64,000 nucleotides of DNA. It comes from Alcanivorax sp. (GTDB lineage Bacteria > Pseudomonadota > Gammaproteobacteria > Pseudomonadales > Alcanivoracaceae). Numbering within the stretch: the first letter of the stretch is position 1; every line of letters starts with the position of its first letter. Below the pieces are notes generated by a model that worked only from the letters and a program-made list of their open reading frames with translations, did not search any database and had not been told where the DNA came from. The stretch is taken from positions 30,936-94,935 of the forward strand of contig NZ_NVWY01000031.1 of the NCBI RefSeq assembly GCF_002733835.1. The letters are read 5' to 3'. Made by a program: the position numbers and the translations under genes. Below, one piece after another: positions 17,278-26,440 of this stretch.

Positions 17278-18516
17278 ATGTCAGACACGGACCCGCGCTC
17301 ACGACGGGTGGTGGTGCCAGGAGTGCGCTGGTTGCGCTTCCCCCGGCGCCTGGAAGGGGAGTACCGGGACTATCAGTGCCAGGAGGCGGTGGAAAGCTTC
17401 CGGGTCAATGCCTTCTATATCCTGTTGCTCTACATGCTGCTGATCACCGGCATTTATGCGTTGGCGCCGGAGCAGATTCGTGGCTGGTGGTTGTCCACCT
17501 ATATCTGGGTGGGGATCATTGTGCTGGTGGCGGGCCTGCTCGCACAGGTGCGCGCGCTGGATCGTTTTTTCCCTCTCTATGCCGGTGTCGGCAGCTTTCT
17601 TGCCGTGGCGCTGTCCGTGGCTATTCCCGGCTTCATGCGCGACAGCGGCGCCATTCAGTTGGCTCATGTGTCTGTTATTTATGCCCTGGTGATCATCTAT
17701 GCCATGGTCGGGCTGCGCTTTACCGTGGCCGTGCTGGCGGGCTGGGGCGGTGGCCTGGTGGGGGCACTGATTGCTGAAAAGCTGGGCCAGGGGCTGGACT
17801 GGCAGGTGCTCCACCGTACCTATACCGGGATCAGTTTGCTGGGGATGTTCCTGTGCTATTCCTCGGAAGTGCGTGATCGGCTGCTTTTTTTCAACCAGCG
17901 CCAGCTACAACGCCAGCAACGTCGTACCCAGGCATTGGCAGAACGTCTGCATCGGCTTAGCCGGGAAGACAGCCTCACGGGGCTGGCCAATCGGCGCTTT
18001 TTCGATGAAGCCTTCGACCGGGAGTGGCGGCGTTGCAAACGCAGTGGACAGCCGCTGACCGTAATGTTGGTGGATGTGGACCGCTTCAAGGCCTACAACG
18101 ACCACTACGGCCATCTGCAAGGAGATCTTTGCCTACAGAAGCTGTCAGCGGAATTCCATCGCTACAGCCGTCGCGGGGGGGATCTGGTGGCTCGCTTTGG
18201 TGGGGAGGAGTTCGTGCTGTTGTACCCGGAAACCGATGAAGTGGAGGCGCAGCAGCTGGCGTCTCGGCTATGTCGTTCCGTGCGCTCACTGGCCATCCCC
18301 CATGCGGATAATCCGCAAATGAACGAAGTGACGGTCAGTGTTGGCGTGGCCACGATGATTCCCGGCGACCGGCACAGTGCTGGAGACTTGCTGGAGGCTG
18401 CGGACCGGGCCCTCTATCTGGCCAAACAAGGCGGACGGGATGACTGGCGAATTTACCAGGCGCCGCCTGCGGTGCGCTTGGTCAAGGAGCGCAAGAACGA
18501 CGAAGGGGAGCGATGA
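17278..18516 (+). CDS. Membrane-anchored diguanylate cyclase (GGDEF)
   Basis: Makes cyclic di-GMP from two GTP. 412 residues: six predicted membrane helices between about residues 45 and 205 with no recognisable ligand domain, a short basic coiled-coil linker, then the GGDEF domain from about residue 225. The active-site motif is FGGEEF, and RGGD five residues before it is a complete inhibitory I-site, so product feedback is likely. SREDSLTGLANRRFFDEAF and DVDRFKAYNDHYGH are standard. Has its own upstream gap and ends in a terminator shared with the convergent dxs operon, so it is probably a single-gene transcript. The signal it senses is unknown. Confidence 0.93.
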   Translation: MSDTDPRSRRVVVPGVRWLRFPRRLEGEYRDYQCQEAVESFRVNAFYILLLYMLLITGIYALAPEQIRGWWLSTYIWVGIIVLVAGLLAQVRALDRFFPLYAGVGSFLAVALSVAIPGFMRDSGAIQLAHVSVIYALVIIYAMVGLRFTVAVLAGWGGGLVGALIAEKLGQGLDWQVLHRTYTGISLLGMFLCYSSEVRDRLLFFNQRQLQRQQRRTQALAERLHRLSREDSLTGLANRRFFDEAFDREWRRCKRSGQPLTVMLVDVDRFKAYNDHYGHLQGDLCLQKLSAEFHRYSRRGGDLVARFGGEEFVLLYPETDEVEAQQLASRLCRSVRSLAIPHADNPQMNEVTVSVGVATMIPGDRHSAGDLLEAADRALYLAKQGGRDDWRIYQAPPAVRLVKERKNDEGER

Positions 18517-18530
18517 TCGCTCCCCTTTCT
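18505..18530. terminator. Terminator between cyclase gene and dxs
   Basis: Nearly perfect palindrome GGGGAGCGATGATCGCTCCCC followed by TTTCT. The TGA stop of the cyclase gene lies inside the stem. Confidence 0.8.
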
Positions 18531-18564
18531 GTTGTTGCTTTCCCGTGACTTTGCCGGGGCGGAG

Positions 18565-20487
18565 CTAGCGCTCCCGGGCTTCGCGAAGGGTCTGTTGGCG
18601 GTTCAGGCGTTTGCGGATCTGTTGCTCAATGCCCTCTGCATCCAGGCCCGCTTCGGCCAGTAACACATCCCGCTTGCCGTGATGAATGAAGTGATCCGGC
18701 AGGGCCAGGTTCAGTACATCCAGCACTACGCCTTCCTCGTGCAGCAGTTCATTCACGGCCGAGCCTGCGCCCCCCATCTGCTGATGGTCTTCTGCGGTGA
18801 CCAGCAAGGTGTGCTGCGCGGCGGCGTGGAGGATGGCATCCCGGTCCAGGGGTTTCACCCAGCGCATGTCCAGCACGGTGGCATTGAGCGCGTCGGCGGC
18901 TTCAAGCGCGGCCGGCACCAGTGCCCCAAAGGCCAGTATGGCCACGTGCTGGCCTTCGCGCAGGGTGCGCGCCTGGCCGATGGGCAGGGCGGTCATGGTT
19001 TCTTCGATGGTGGCGCCGGTGCCGGTGCCGCGCGGATAGCGTACCGCTGCCGGCCCTTCGTGCAGATAGGCTGAATAGAGCAGCTGGCGGCATTCGTTCT
19101 CGTCGGAAGGGGCCGCGATAATCATGTTCGGCACGGTGCGCAGGTAGGCCAGATCAAACACGCCGCCATGGGTGGCGCCGTCCTCGCCCACCAGGCCGGC
19201 CCGGTCCAGACCGAAGGTTACATCCAGTTCCTGCAGGGCCACATCGTGGATCAGCTGATCATAGCCGCGCTGCAGGAAAGTGGAATAAATGGCTACCACC
19301 GGTTTCTGGTTTTCACAGGCCAGCCCGCCGGCCAGAGTGACCGCGTGTTGCTCACAGATGGCCACATCGTGGTAACGCTCCGGGAAGCGGCGGCTGAATT
19401 CCACCATGCCGGAGCCTTCACACATGGCGGGGGTGATGCCCACCAGGCGCGGATCCTGCGCGGCCATATCGCACAGCCACTGGCCGAAGATATCCTGGTA
19501 CTTGGGCAGTTTCGGCTTTTGCGGGACGGCCACCTGAACCTTGGGTTTGGGTTCGATCTTGTTGATGGCGTGGTAGCCCACCGGGTCGACTTCTGCGGGC
19601 GCAAAGCCTTTGCCCTTGGTGGTATAGATGTGCAGCAGCTGCGGCCCTTCCAGGTCGCGCAGGTTGCCCAGGGTGCGTACCAGCTCATCCACATTGTGGC
19701 CGTCGATGGGGCCGATGTAGTTGAAGCCGATGGCCTCGAACAGCATGTCGGGGCTGACCATGTTCTTCATGCTTTCTTCAGTGCGGCGGATGAAATCCCA
19801 GGCCGCCGGCATGGTGGAAAGCACTTTCTTGCCACCTTCACGCAGGGCGATATAGCTCTTGCTGGCCCAGATGCGCGCAAAATAATTGGATAGCCCGCCC
19901 ACATTATGGGAAATCGACATGTTGTTGTCGTTGAGGATGACCAGCAGATTGGAGCGTGTATGTGCCGCGTGGCTCATGGCTTCAAACGCCTGACCGGCGG
20001 TCATGGCGCCGTCACCGATGATGGCCACGGCACGGCGGTCACTGCCGGCCATTTCCGCGCCCAGTGCCATGCCCAGTGCGGCGCTGATGGAAGTGGACGA
20101 GTGGCCCACGCCGAAGGTGTCGTATTCGGATTCGCTGCGCTTGGGAAAGCCGGACAGGCCGCCGGCCTGGCGGATGCTGGTCAGTGATTCGCGGCGCCCG
20201 GTGAGGATCTTGTGGGGGTAACACTGGTGGCCCACATCCCAGACCAGTTTGTCATCAGGAGTGTGATACAGGTAATGCAGGGCAACGGTCAGTTCGACCA
20301 CGCCGAGGCCAGCACCGAAATGCCCGCCACACTGACCTACCGCATAGAGCAGATATTCGCGTAATTCATCGACCACGCGCTCCAGTTGGGATGCCGGCAG
20401 CTGCCGCAGGTCTGCAGGGCTGTTGAGGGTATCCAGCAACGGGGTGTCAGGTCGCGCCAGCGGAATTTGAGTAAACGTCTTGGGCAT
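18565..20487 (-). CDS. dxs: 1-deoxy-D-xylulose-5-phosphate synthase
   Basis: Thiamine-diphosphate enzyme that condenses pyruvate and glyceraldehyde 3-phosphate, first step of the MEP isoprenoid pathway. 640 residues. Motifs: [19 protein letters not shown], the ThDP-binding [14 protein letters not shown]...[20 protein letters not shown] with the catalytic Glu, and [15 protein letters not shown]. Start at 20487 ([10 protein letters not shown]), the family position; the open frame extends further upstream without support. Third gene of the operon xseB-ispA-dxs, which is a common gammaproteobacterial arrangement placing prenyl-chain synthesis next to precursor supply. Confidence 0.97.
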   Translation of the reverse strand: MPKTFTQIPLARPDTPLLDTLNSPADLRQLPASQLERVVDELREYLLYAVGQCGGHFGAGLGVVELTVALHYLYHTPDDKLVWDVGHQCYPHKILTGRRESLTSIRQAGGLSGFPKRSESEYDTFGVGHSSTSISAALGMALGAEMAGSDRRAVAIIGDGAMTAGQAFEAMSHAAHTRSNLLVILNDNNMSISHNVGGLSNYFARIWASKSYIALREGGKKVLSTMPAAWDFIRRTEESMKNMVSPDMLFEAIGFNYIGPIDGHNVDELVRTLGNLRDLEGPQLLHIYTTKGKGFAPAEVDPVGYHAINKIEPKPKVQVAVPQKPKLPKYQDIFGQWLCDMAAQDPRLVGITPAMCEGSGMVEFSRRFPERYHDVAICEQHAVTLAGGLACENQKPVVAIYSTFLQRGYDQLIHDVALQELDVTFGLDRAGLVGEDGATHGGVFDLAYLRTVPNMIIAAPSDENECRQLLYSAYLHEGPAAVRYPRGTGTGATIEETMTALPIGQARTLREGQHVAILAFGALVPAALEAADALNATVLDMRWVKPLDRDAILHAAAQHTLLVTAEDHQQMGGAGSAVNELLHEEGVVLDVLNLALPDHFIHHGKRDVLLAEAGLDAEGIEQQIRKRLNRQQTLREARER

Positions 20488-20623
20488 AGGGTCATGCAGC
20501 CTGATGAGTGCAAGGCAGAATAATGGCCTGTGGTCCGGGCGAAACGCTGTGTGAAGCAGGCGCTTTCCGCGTGGACCACTGGCACTAGTATAACTGTCCG
20601 GGGGGGCGATCGTCAGTGCTGGA

Positions 20624-21532
20624 TCAGTGATTCCGGGTAATGATGTATTGAGCCAATTGTTGCAGGGGGAGCGCGCGTGGCCCATAGCCAGCCAGAGCCT
20701 GTTGCGCCTGCTCGCATAACTGGCGGGCGCGTTGCTGGCTTTGCTCCAGGCCGAGAAGTGCCGGGAAGGTGCTTTTTTGCAGCTTTTCATCGGAGCCGGA
20801 GGGCTTGCCCAGCTGCTCGGTGCCGCCGATGACATCGAGGATGTCGTCCTGAATCTGGAACGCCAGACCAATGGTATCGCCAAAATCGGTGAGGCTGTTG
20901 AGTAGCGCAGGATCGTTCTTTTCTGCGGCGAAATAGCCCAGCTGCAGACTGGCGGTGATCAAGCGCCCGGTTTTCAGGTAATGCATCTCTTCCAATGCTG
21001 CCACGGTTTGTTGCTGGCCCTGGGCGAGCATGTCCTGCATCTGGCCGGCGGCCATGCCGTCCACGCCTGCCGCCTGGCACAGGTGCTGAATCAGGGCGAT
21101 GCGGCTGTCACTGCGGTAGTCGCCATGACAGGCGAGCAGCTCAAAGGCACGGGTGTGCAGGGTGTCGCCGGCAAGGATGGCGGTGGCTTCGTCGAAAGCC
21201 TTGTGACAGGTGGGCTGGCCCCGGCGCAGGTCGTCATCGTCCATGGCGGGCAGGTCATCGTGAACCAGGGAGTAGGCATGGATCAGTTCCACTGCCACGG
21301 CGGGCACGTCGGCCTGGGCCGGACTCGCGCCTGCCAGCTGGGTGGCGCCGTAGACCAGTAGGGGGCGAATGCGTTTACCGCCGCTGAGGGCGGCGTAGCG
21401 CATGGCCTGGCTGAGCCGGGAGGCGGCGCTCTGGGTGGGCAGGTAGTGGTCCAGGGCCAGCTCCAGGCGGGCCTTGGCAGTGTCGGTCAGTTGGTCCAGT
21501 GCAGCGAATTCGCTCGCCGTCTCACTGTTCAT
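20624..21532 (-). CDS. ispA: Farnesyl diphosphate synthase (polyprenyl synthetase)
   Basis: Condenses isopentenyl diphosphate with dimethylallyl/geranyl diphosphate. 302 residues. First aspartate-rich motif [14 protein letters not shown] and second [13 protein letters not shown] are both present, together with GGKRIRPLL at the N-terminus. I chose ATG 21532; an in-frame GTG at 21541 would add three residues. Either start overlaps the 3' end of xseB, implying translational coupling. The last stop is about 140 bases from dxs. Confidence 0.95.
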   Translation of the reverse strand: MNSETASEFAALDQLTDTAKARLELALDHYLPTQSAASRLSQAMRYAALSGGKRIRPLLVYGATQLAGASPAQADVPAVAVELIHAYSLVHDDLPAMDDDDLRRGQPTCHKAFDEATAILAGDTLHTRAFELLACHGDYRSDSRIALIQHLCQAAGVDGMAAGQMQDMLAQGQQQTVAALEEMHYLKTGRLITASLQLGYFAAEKNDPALLNSLTDFGDTIGLAFQIQDDILDVIGGTEQLGKPSGSDEKLQKSTFPALLGLEQSQQRARQLCEQAQQALAGYGPRALPLQQLAQYIITRNH

Positions 21533-21764
21533 TATCGCCACCGGTAAAGGGTTCAGGATCGGCTGCTGTGCTCTGTTCCAGCAGGATGCGGACTTTTTGT
21601 TCCGCCTGCTGCAGAGCTTGCTGGCACTCCCGGGACAGGCGCACGCCTTCCTCGAAAGCTTTCAGGGAGTCTTCCAGGGTCAACTCACCGGATTCCATCC
21701 GTTCCACCAGGGTTTCCAGGCTATCCAGCGAGGTTTCCAGCGCGGGGGCTGCGTTTTTTGCCAT
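21522..21764 (-). CDS. xseB: Exodeoxyribonuclease VII small subunit
   Basis: Small partner of XseA in the nuclease that degrades single-stranded DNA to oligonucleotides. 80 residues: [32 protein letters not shown] is the hallmark, folding as a helical hairpin. Start at 21764 (MAKNAAPAL), with GGAGA 6 bases upstream; the open frame extends 45 codons further but without family resemblance. First gene of the operon with ispA and dxs. Confidence 0.95.
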   Translation of the reverse strand: MAKNAAPALETSLDSLETLVERMESGELTLEDSLKAFEEGVRLSRECQQALQQAEQKVRILLEQSTAADPEPFTGGDNEQ

Positions 21765-22201
21765 GAGCGTCTCCTCGGATCCATCACCGGGACCCCGTCT
21801 TTGCTGTCTCTGCCCCTGCAGTGGGCTGTGCTGGCGGCAACAGTAATGCAGCGGCTGTGGTGAATCAATTCCAGGTTGCGGGCTGGCTGTGGTGGTCAAA
21901 CCGGGCCAGGGTAACTGTTCAGCTGATCTGATCTATTCTAAGTGATTGATATAAATAGGGTAAGGCAGGCGGGGAAAAGAGGGCCGGAAGATTGATTCCA
22001 AATGGTTCTAAACAGGGGCTTCCACCCGATCGTGGTGGCTGATTATATTGAAAGGCCCGCCGGAGCTCGCAGGCTGCTTCTTCCTCTGATCTCCTAAGCT
22101 ATGGCGTTTCGCTTGCGTCAACCGGCGGGGATTCTGATCAAGCAAGCTTCATGGTGCGCGCAACACGCATCATGCTGTAGAAGCCATGGGGATTTTTCCA
22201 G
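21765..22201. other. Intergenic region upstream of xseB
   Basis: No gene recognised. It should contain the promoter of the xseB-ispA-dxs operon; a TAGAAT-like -10 can be read on the minus strand near 21935, but no good -35 accompanies it. Confidence 0.4.
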
Positions 22202-22253
22202 GTAAAACCCAACAGGCCGCGCCGAGGTTTCGAGCGCGGCCTGTTGGGTTTTC
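22202..22253. terminator. Long bidirectional terminator after the porin gene
   Basis: AAAACCCAACAGGCCGCGC ... GCGCGGCCTGTTGGGTTTT, a perfect stem of about 19 bp with A- and T-runs at the two ends. It lies 58 bases beyond the porin stop codon on the minus strand. Confidence 0.9.
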
Positions 22254-22310
22254 GGTGCGCATCACACTAAACCGCGTTGTTGCGTGCAGCGTGATGGGTG
22301 CCAGCGGCTC

Positions 22311-23372
22311 TTAAAAATCAAACCGCATGCCCACCGTGAAGACCTGGCCATCGCTTTCCACCTGGTAGCCCGCCAGCGGGTTGAAGCTTTCGGAGTTGGG
22401 GGTGTAGATGGCGTAGCCCAGTTCCTCGTAGAAGTATTCCGCAAAGAACTTCAGGTTCTCGGTGTGGCGGTAGTCCAGCCCGACCTGGGCAGAATCCCCC
22501 TGGAAGAAGGCATCGCCTTCATCGGTTTCTTCACCATGGGCGACCATGGCGCGCAGGGTGTACTTGTTCCAGCTGTAGGAACCCATCAGGTTATAGGTCA
22601 CCGGGTCATCGTCCTGCACGGTGTCATCGTTGGTCAGCAGCTGTTCCACCTTGGCGGCGAAGCGCCAGTTGCCGGGGGACCAGGCTGCGGAGATGCCCGC
22701 CTGATCGGCATGCTTGGCGGAGTCCTGCTCACTGTCCTGGTAGCCGATACCAAAGGCCAGCGAGTCGGTTACCGCATAGGACAGCGCGTACTGCATGGTA
22801 TCCAGATAGCTGGTGCCCTGCTGATCCGTCAGGTCGACACCGGAAACGGTGGCCGTGAAGCCGCCCATGCTGGGGGTGGTGTAGGTGAGCGCGTCGCGGC
22901 GAAAGGTGGCCTGGGTGGCGTAGCCAGAATAGAAAGAACTGAAGAAATCCAGCGGGTAGGCCACGTTGTTGTAGTACGCCAGCCACTGGGTACCGACGCG
23001 CACGCTACCAAAGCGGTCGTGGGCGACGGTAATGTCGGCGACCCGCGGCTTGTTGTTGCCTTTATAACTTTCCTGGAAAAAGGTCGGGTCTTCCGCTTGC
23101 AGGCGTGCGGAATTAATCGGGAATTCCACCGTGCCGGTAATGTTGAAATGCTCGAAGTCATTATATTTGGCGGTGACACCCAGTCGGGAGTACGCATCCC
23201 GAAGCCCGGTGTAGGAATCGTCTTCGCCGGGTTGCGCCTGATCGACAGAAACGGCTTCTGTCTGGATGCGCAGGGAGCCGTAGGGCGTCACCTCCAGATC
23301 TGCCTGGGCAGGCAGGGCGGCAAAGCCGGCCAGCAGGGCTGTCGATAATGGCAAAATACGTTGCTGTTTCAT
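22311..23372 (-). CDS. Gram-negative trimeric porin
   Basis: 353 residues, outer-membrane general-porin type (Porin_4/OmpC-like). Signal peptide to ALPAQA, then DLEVTPYGSLRIQTEAV, the usual first strand. The constriction-type segment is present (RVADITVAHDRFGSVRVGTQWLAYYN), and the protein ends FTVGMRFDF with a C-terminal Phe required for barrel assembly. Many acidic loop residues suggest a channel for small hydrophilic solutes; specificity cannot be read. A single-gene transcript ended by the strong terminator at 22202-22253. Confidence 0.9.
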   Translation of the reverse strand: MKQQRILPLSTALLAGFAALPAQADLEVTPYGSLRIQTEAVSVDQAQPGEDDSYTGLRDAYSRLGVTAKYNDFEHFNITGTVEFPINSARLQAEDPTFFQESYKGNNKPRVADITVAHDRFGSVRVGTQWLAYYNNVAYPLDFFSSFYSGYATQATFRRDALTYTTPSMGGFTATVSGVDLTDQQGTSYLDTMQYALSYAVTDSLAFGIGYQDSEQDSAKHADQAGISAAWSPGNWRFAAKVEQLLTNDDTVQDDDPVTYNLMGSYSWNKYTLRAMVAHGEETDEGDAFFQGDSAQVGLDYRHTENLKFFAEYFYEELGYAIYTPNSESFNPLAGYQVESDGQVFTVGMRFDF

Positions 23373-23941
23373 CAGTTTCTCTCCCTCATTTTTATCGCAA
23401 AAAACGTGCGGCCTGGCGCGGGGCAGGCGACAGGCCTATGAGTTGTGGGGTGGTGTAAGGCGAAATATTGCGTAATCGCGTTTGGGTTTCGGCAGCGTGT
23501 CGCGCAGCGCCCACGACGCAATAAGGGAAAGAAAAACGCACGCAACTGACGGTGGGTGCGTGGAGATGGAACACTCGGTAACCCGGAGAAAAGGTGACAG
23601 ACTTTCTCGGCAGTGTACCCTCTTGCGCCTTCCCGATAAGGCGTTGGTGGCGTTAACCATGCAGGAAAAAACATGGTGATGCCGTGTCGATGGCGCTCGC
23701 GAATGATGCTTTTTTCATTGCGTTCCCTCACGTTGCCAGGGGCGCCAGCTACCGATTTTCCGGCGTGCGAGTGCCCCCGAGTAGCGTCCATTCTTGCGCA
23801 AATTGTTATTTACCGTGGCAAATGAACACCGTTATTGCAAGAAAAGCCGGATGTTTTGTGGTGTGGTTCGTGGTGGAGAAGGAGAAAGGTTGAATGGATT
23901 TTGGCCCGCAATTACTCGTATTCGGCAACGTTGCAGTAGCC
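23373..23941. other. 570-base porin-dusC intergenic region
   Basis: Divergent gap expected to hold the porin promoter (leftward) and that of dusC (rightward). Overlapping open frames on both strands show no recognisable protein or ribosome sites. I see no strong hairpin. Confidence 0.4.
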
Positions 23942-23947
23942 TAGAAT
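23942..23947 (+). promoter_or_regulatory. -10-like hexamer next to the dusC start
   Basis: TAGAAT followed by GCGCGCC and then the ATG at 23955. If used, transcription would begin at or within a base or two of the start codon, giving a leaderless message. No good -35 at 17 bases upstream. Confidence 0.35.
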
Positions 23948-23954
23948 GCGCGCC

Positions 23955-24893
23955 ATGAAATTGATTTTGGCCCCCATGGAGGGCCTGGCGGATTTTTGGG
24001 TTCGCCAGGCATTAACGGATGTGGGCGACTACGATTGGTGTGTCAGTGAGTTTGTCCGTGTCAGCGGGCTGCTGTTGCCGCCGAAGGTGTTTTATCGCTG
24101 GTGCCCCGAGTTAAAGCTTGGCGCGCGCACCCGGGCGGGCACGCCTGTGCATCTTCAGCTGCTGGGCTCCGAGCCTGACTGCATGGCGGAAAATGCGGTG
24201 CGTGCAGTGTCACTTGGGGCGCCGGCGATTGATTTGAACTTTGGTTGCCCGGCGAAAACCGTGAACCGCCATCGTGGTGGTGCCGTGTTGCTTGATGAGC
24301 CAGAGGTGGTGCATGCGGTGACGGCGGCGGTACGTGAGGCCGTGCCGACCAATGTGCCCGTGTCCGTGAAAATGCGCCTGGGGAATGAAGATGATGGCCG
24401 GGCGCTGGATAATGCACGGGCGGTGGTGGAAGCCGGTGCTGCCTGGCTGACGGTACACGGGCGCACCAAGCGCCAGGGGTATAAACCGCCGGCCTTCTGG
24501 GATCGTATCGGGCGCATCCGTGAGGTGGTATCGATTCCGGTGATCGCCAATGGTGAGATCTGGACTGCGGACGATGCGGCCCGCGCCCGCCTGGAAAGTG
24601 GTTGTGAGGATCTCATGCTCGGGCGCGGCGCTGTGGCCGACCCCCGTCTGGTCTCCGTGTTGCGTCATGGCGCGGAGTCGGACTGGAATGCTATCTTGCC
24701 GATACTGCAGCAGTTTTGGGTGGATGTGGCGGGTACCGGCACTGATGCGCAATTGGCCGGACGCATAAAACAGTGGTTGAGTTACCTGCGCCGGCGCTGG
24801 CCCCAGGCGGCGCAATTGCTTGAGCAGCTGAAACGCGAAACCCGGCCCGAGGTTATTGCCCGGATTCTGGCTGACTTTGTGCCTGTAACGTAA
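23955..24893 (+). CDS. dusC: tRNA-dihydrouridine(16) synthase DusC
   Basis: FMN enzyme reducing uridine in the tRNA D-loop. About 312 residues. Key features: MKLILAPMEGLADFWVR at the N-terminus, the catalytic-cysteine segment LNFGCPAKTVNRHRGG, and VHGRTKRQGYKPPAFWDRI. The APMEGL...FW pattern and GCPAKTVN fit DusC rather than DusA/B. Start chosen at 23955; an in-frame ATG at 23946 adds three residues and overlaps a possible -10 box. No Shine-Dalgarno precedes either. The 3' end overlaps the convergent hydrolase gene by about 40 bases. Confidence 0.93.
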   Translation: MKLILAPMEGLADFWVRQALTDVGDYDWCVSEFVRVSGLLLPPKVFYRWCPELKLGARTRAGTPVHLQLLGSEPDCMAENAVRAVSLGAPAIDLNFGCPAKTVNRHRGGAVLLDEPEVVHAVTAAVREAVPTNVPVSVKMRLGNEDDGRALDNARAVVEAGAAWLTVHGRTKRQGYKPPAFWDRIGRIREVVSIPVIANGEIWTADDAARARLESGCEDLMLGRGAVADPRLVSVLRHGAESDWNAILPILQQFWVDVAGTGTDAQLAGRIKQWLSYLRRRWPQAAQLLEQLKRETRPEVIARILADFVPVT

Positions 24894-25851
24894 AGCGTTG
24901 AAAGGGTGGCAAGACAAGGAAGTCGCCTTCGTGCCGATCCGCCAGCGCATGAAACGAGTCATGCATATTGTCCAGCCCCCAGGGGAGAGGCTTCACGTCA
25001 GGCGTGAGTTCACTGAAAAAATCATCCCAGTGCACCGGTATCACGGTGTGCGCGCCCACCGCCTTGGCGGTTTCCTCCATGAATGACTGCTGATAGTGAT
25101 CAGATTGTTTGCCCAGGCTGGCGCTGGCCAGCAGTGCATAGTCGGCCTGGTAGGCATCCAGTGCGTCGGGAGCTGCCCCTGAACTTCCCTGAATCAATAC
25201 GGACCCGTTGGGGTGGCTGATAACCACACCATAACTTTGGCCCTCTTCCCAGGCACCTACCCGTGCAGGGGGAACCACCGGTGCTGGAATGTCGCCCTTG
25301 CCGGTCAGGGCTTCCACGGCGGCGGGTAGTGGCACATGGCTGGCAGGGACGAACCGCACGGTGAATTGACCAAATTGATAGGGATGATGCGTTTCAATCG
25401 TGGTGATTCGCGATTCCGGTAGTTCCCCGCCGCGGCCCACCATGGCGGTGGAGGTGGAGCCCAGCAGTTGTGCCCCGGTTTTCTGTGCCACCACGGCCAC
25501 ATCCATGGCGTGGTCGAAATGGGAGTGCAGCACCAGTAATGCGTCCAGCGAGGTAATCCCGGCCTGTTCCAAGACCTGATCAATGCGCTGCTCATCGGGC
25601 TGTAGTCGGGTAAACAGCAGCTGGGGAATGGATACCCGGGAAAAATAGCCGTCGGTGAGCAAATGGGTGGTGCCATCGCTGATCAGGATGGTGCTGGTGC
25701 CCAGGTAGGTCAGCGTCACCTGCCCCGGAGCGGGACCCGGTTGCGGCGAGGCGATGGGCCAGCGTTCCAGGCTGGGGGTAAAGGTCAGCAGCAATACGCC
25801 GCACAAGATCACAAGCAGCAAAGCGCTGGAAATCCATCGCGCTATTTTCAT
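24853..25851 (-). CDS. MBL-fold metallo-hydrolase, membrane-anchored, UlaG-like
   Basis: 332 residues. An N-terminal hydrophobic helix (residues 8-27) without a clear cleavage site suggests a periplasmic enzyme anchored to the inner membrane. The metallo-beta-lactamase metal motif is HSHFDHAMD, with further metal or active-site histidines in PASHVPLP and IPVHWDDFF; VTLTYLGTSTILISDG is the usual first strand pair. Close in outline to UlaG/YtnP-type hydrolases. Substrate unknown. The final codons overlap the end of dusC tail-to-tail; no terminator separates the two. Confidence 0.82.
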   Translation of the reverse strand: MKIARWISSALLLVILCGVLLLTFTPSLERWPIASPQPGPAPGQVTLTYLGTSTILISDGTTHLLTDGYFSRVSIPQLLFTRLQPDEQRIDQVLEQAGITSLDALLVLHSHFDHAMDVAVVAQKTGAQLLGSTSTAMVGRGGELPESRITTIETHHPYQFGQFTVRFVPASHVPLPAAVEALTGKGDIPAPVVPPARVGAWEEGQSYGVVISHPNGSVLIQGSSGAAPDALDAYQADYALLASASLGKQSDHYQQSFMEETAKAVGAHTVIPVHWDDFFSELTPDVKPLPWGLDNMHDSFHALADRHEGDFLVLPPFQRFTLQAQSQPESGQ

Positions 25852-26139
25852 TGTCTATCCATGGTTGTTCTTTTCGACGACGCGCCAATCCCTGCCTGCG
25901 TAGTGGTGTCGCACAGGCCAAGACCTGCCAGTTTAACGGAAATTTCGCAGCTGCACAGGTCGAGAGCGGATTTTGCCGGCATGGATAGCGCTGGCCCGTC
26001 AGAGCCTGAACCCGTCCCGGCTTCGACTAAAGTCATACTGTGTTGCCATGGCCCTTTGGCTAGTCTGGAGGTCGAGCCTATCCCTTGTCTGCCTGAAAAG
26101 GGGGTGGCCTGATTTCCTGATGACGCAGAGGGACGAGTA

Positions 26140-26397
26140 ATGAAAGAAGAAAACGCCCGCGCCTACTGGGCCGCTAACCTGCGATTGATTTTGACCTACC
26201 TGGCTGTCTGGTTCGCTGTCTCCTATGGCTGCGGCATTTTGCTGGTGGATGAACTCAATCAAATCCAATTCTTCGGTTTCAAGCTGGGCTTCTGGTTTGC
26301 GCAACAGGGAGCCATCTACGTGTTCCTGGTGCTGATCGTCATGTACGCGCACTCCATGAACAAGCTGGACCGTAAATTTGACGTCCACGAAGACTAA
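26140..26397 (+). CDS. Sodium/solute symporter small subunit (DUF4212)
   Basis: 85 residues with two membrane helices (about residues 15-35 and 53-75). YWAANLRLILTYLAVWFAVSYGCGILLVDELN and FKLGFWFAQQGAIYVFLVLIVMYA are characteristic of the DUF4212 protein always found just before a VC_2705-type sodium:solute symporter. The partner follows 43 bases downstream. The role is probably stabilisation or regulation of the transporter. First gene of the acetate module. Confidence 0.93.
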   Translation: MKEENARAYWAANLRLILTYLAVWFAVSYGCGILLVDELNQIQFFGFKLGFWFAQQGAIYVFLVLIVMYAHSMNKLDRKFDVHED

Positions 26398-26440
26398 CCG
26401 CTGAAAAGCAGATAAAGAGTCCGATAAAGAGAGACATCCT

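Noticed and set aside
22284..23348. 354-codon plus-strand frame opposite the porin gene
   Set aside because: Antisense shadow; the minus strand has signal peptide, porin strands and terminal Phe.
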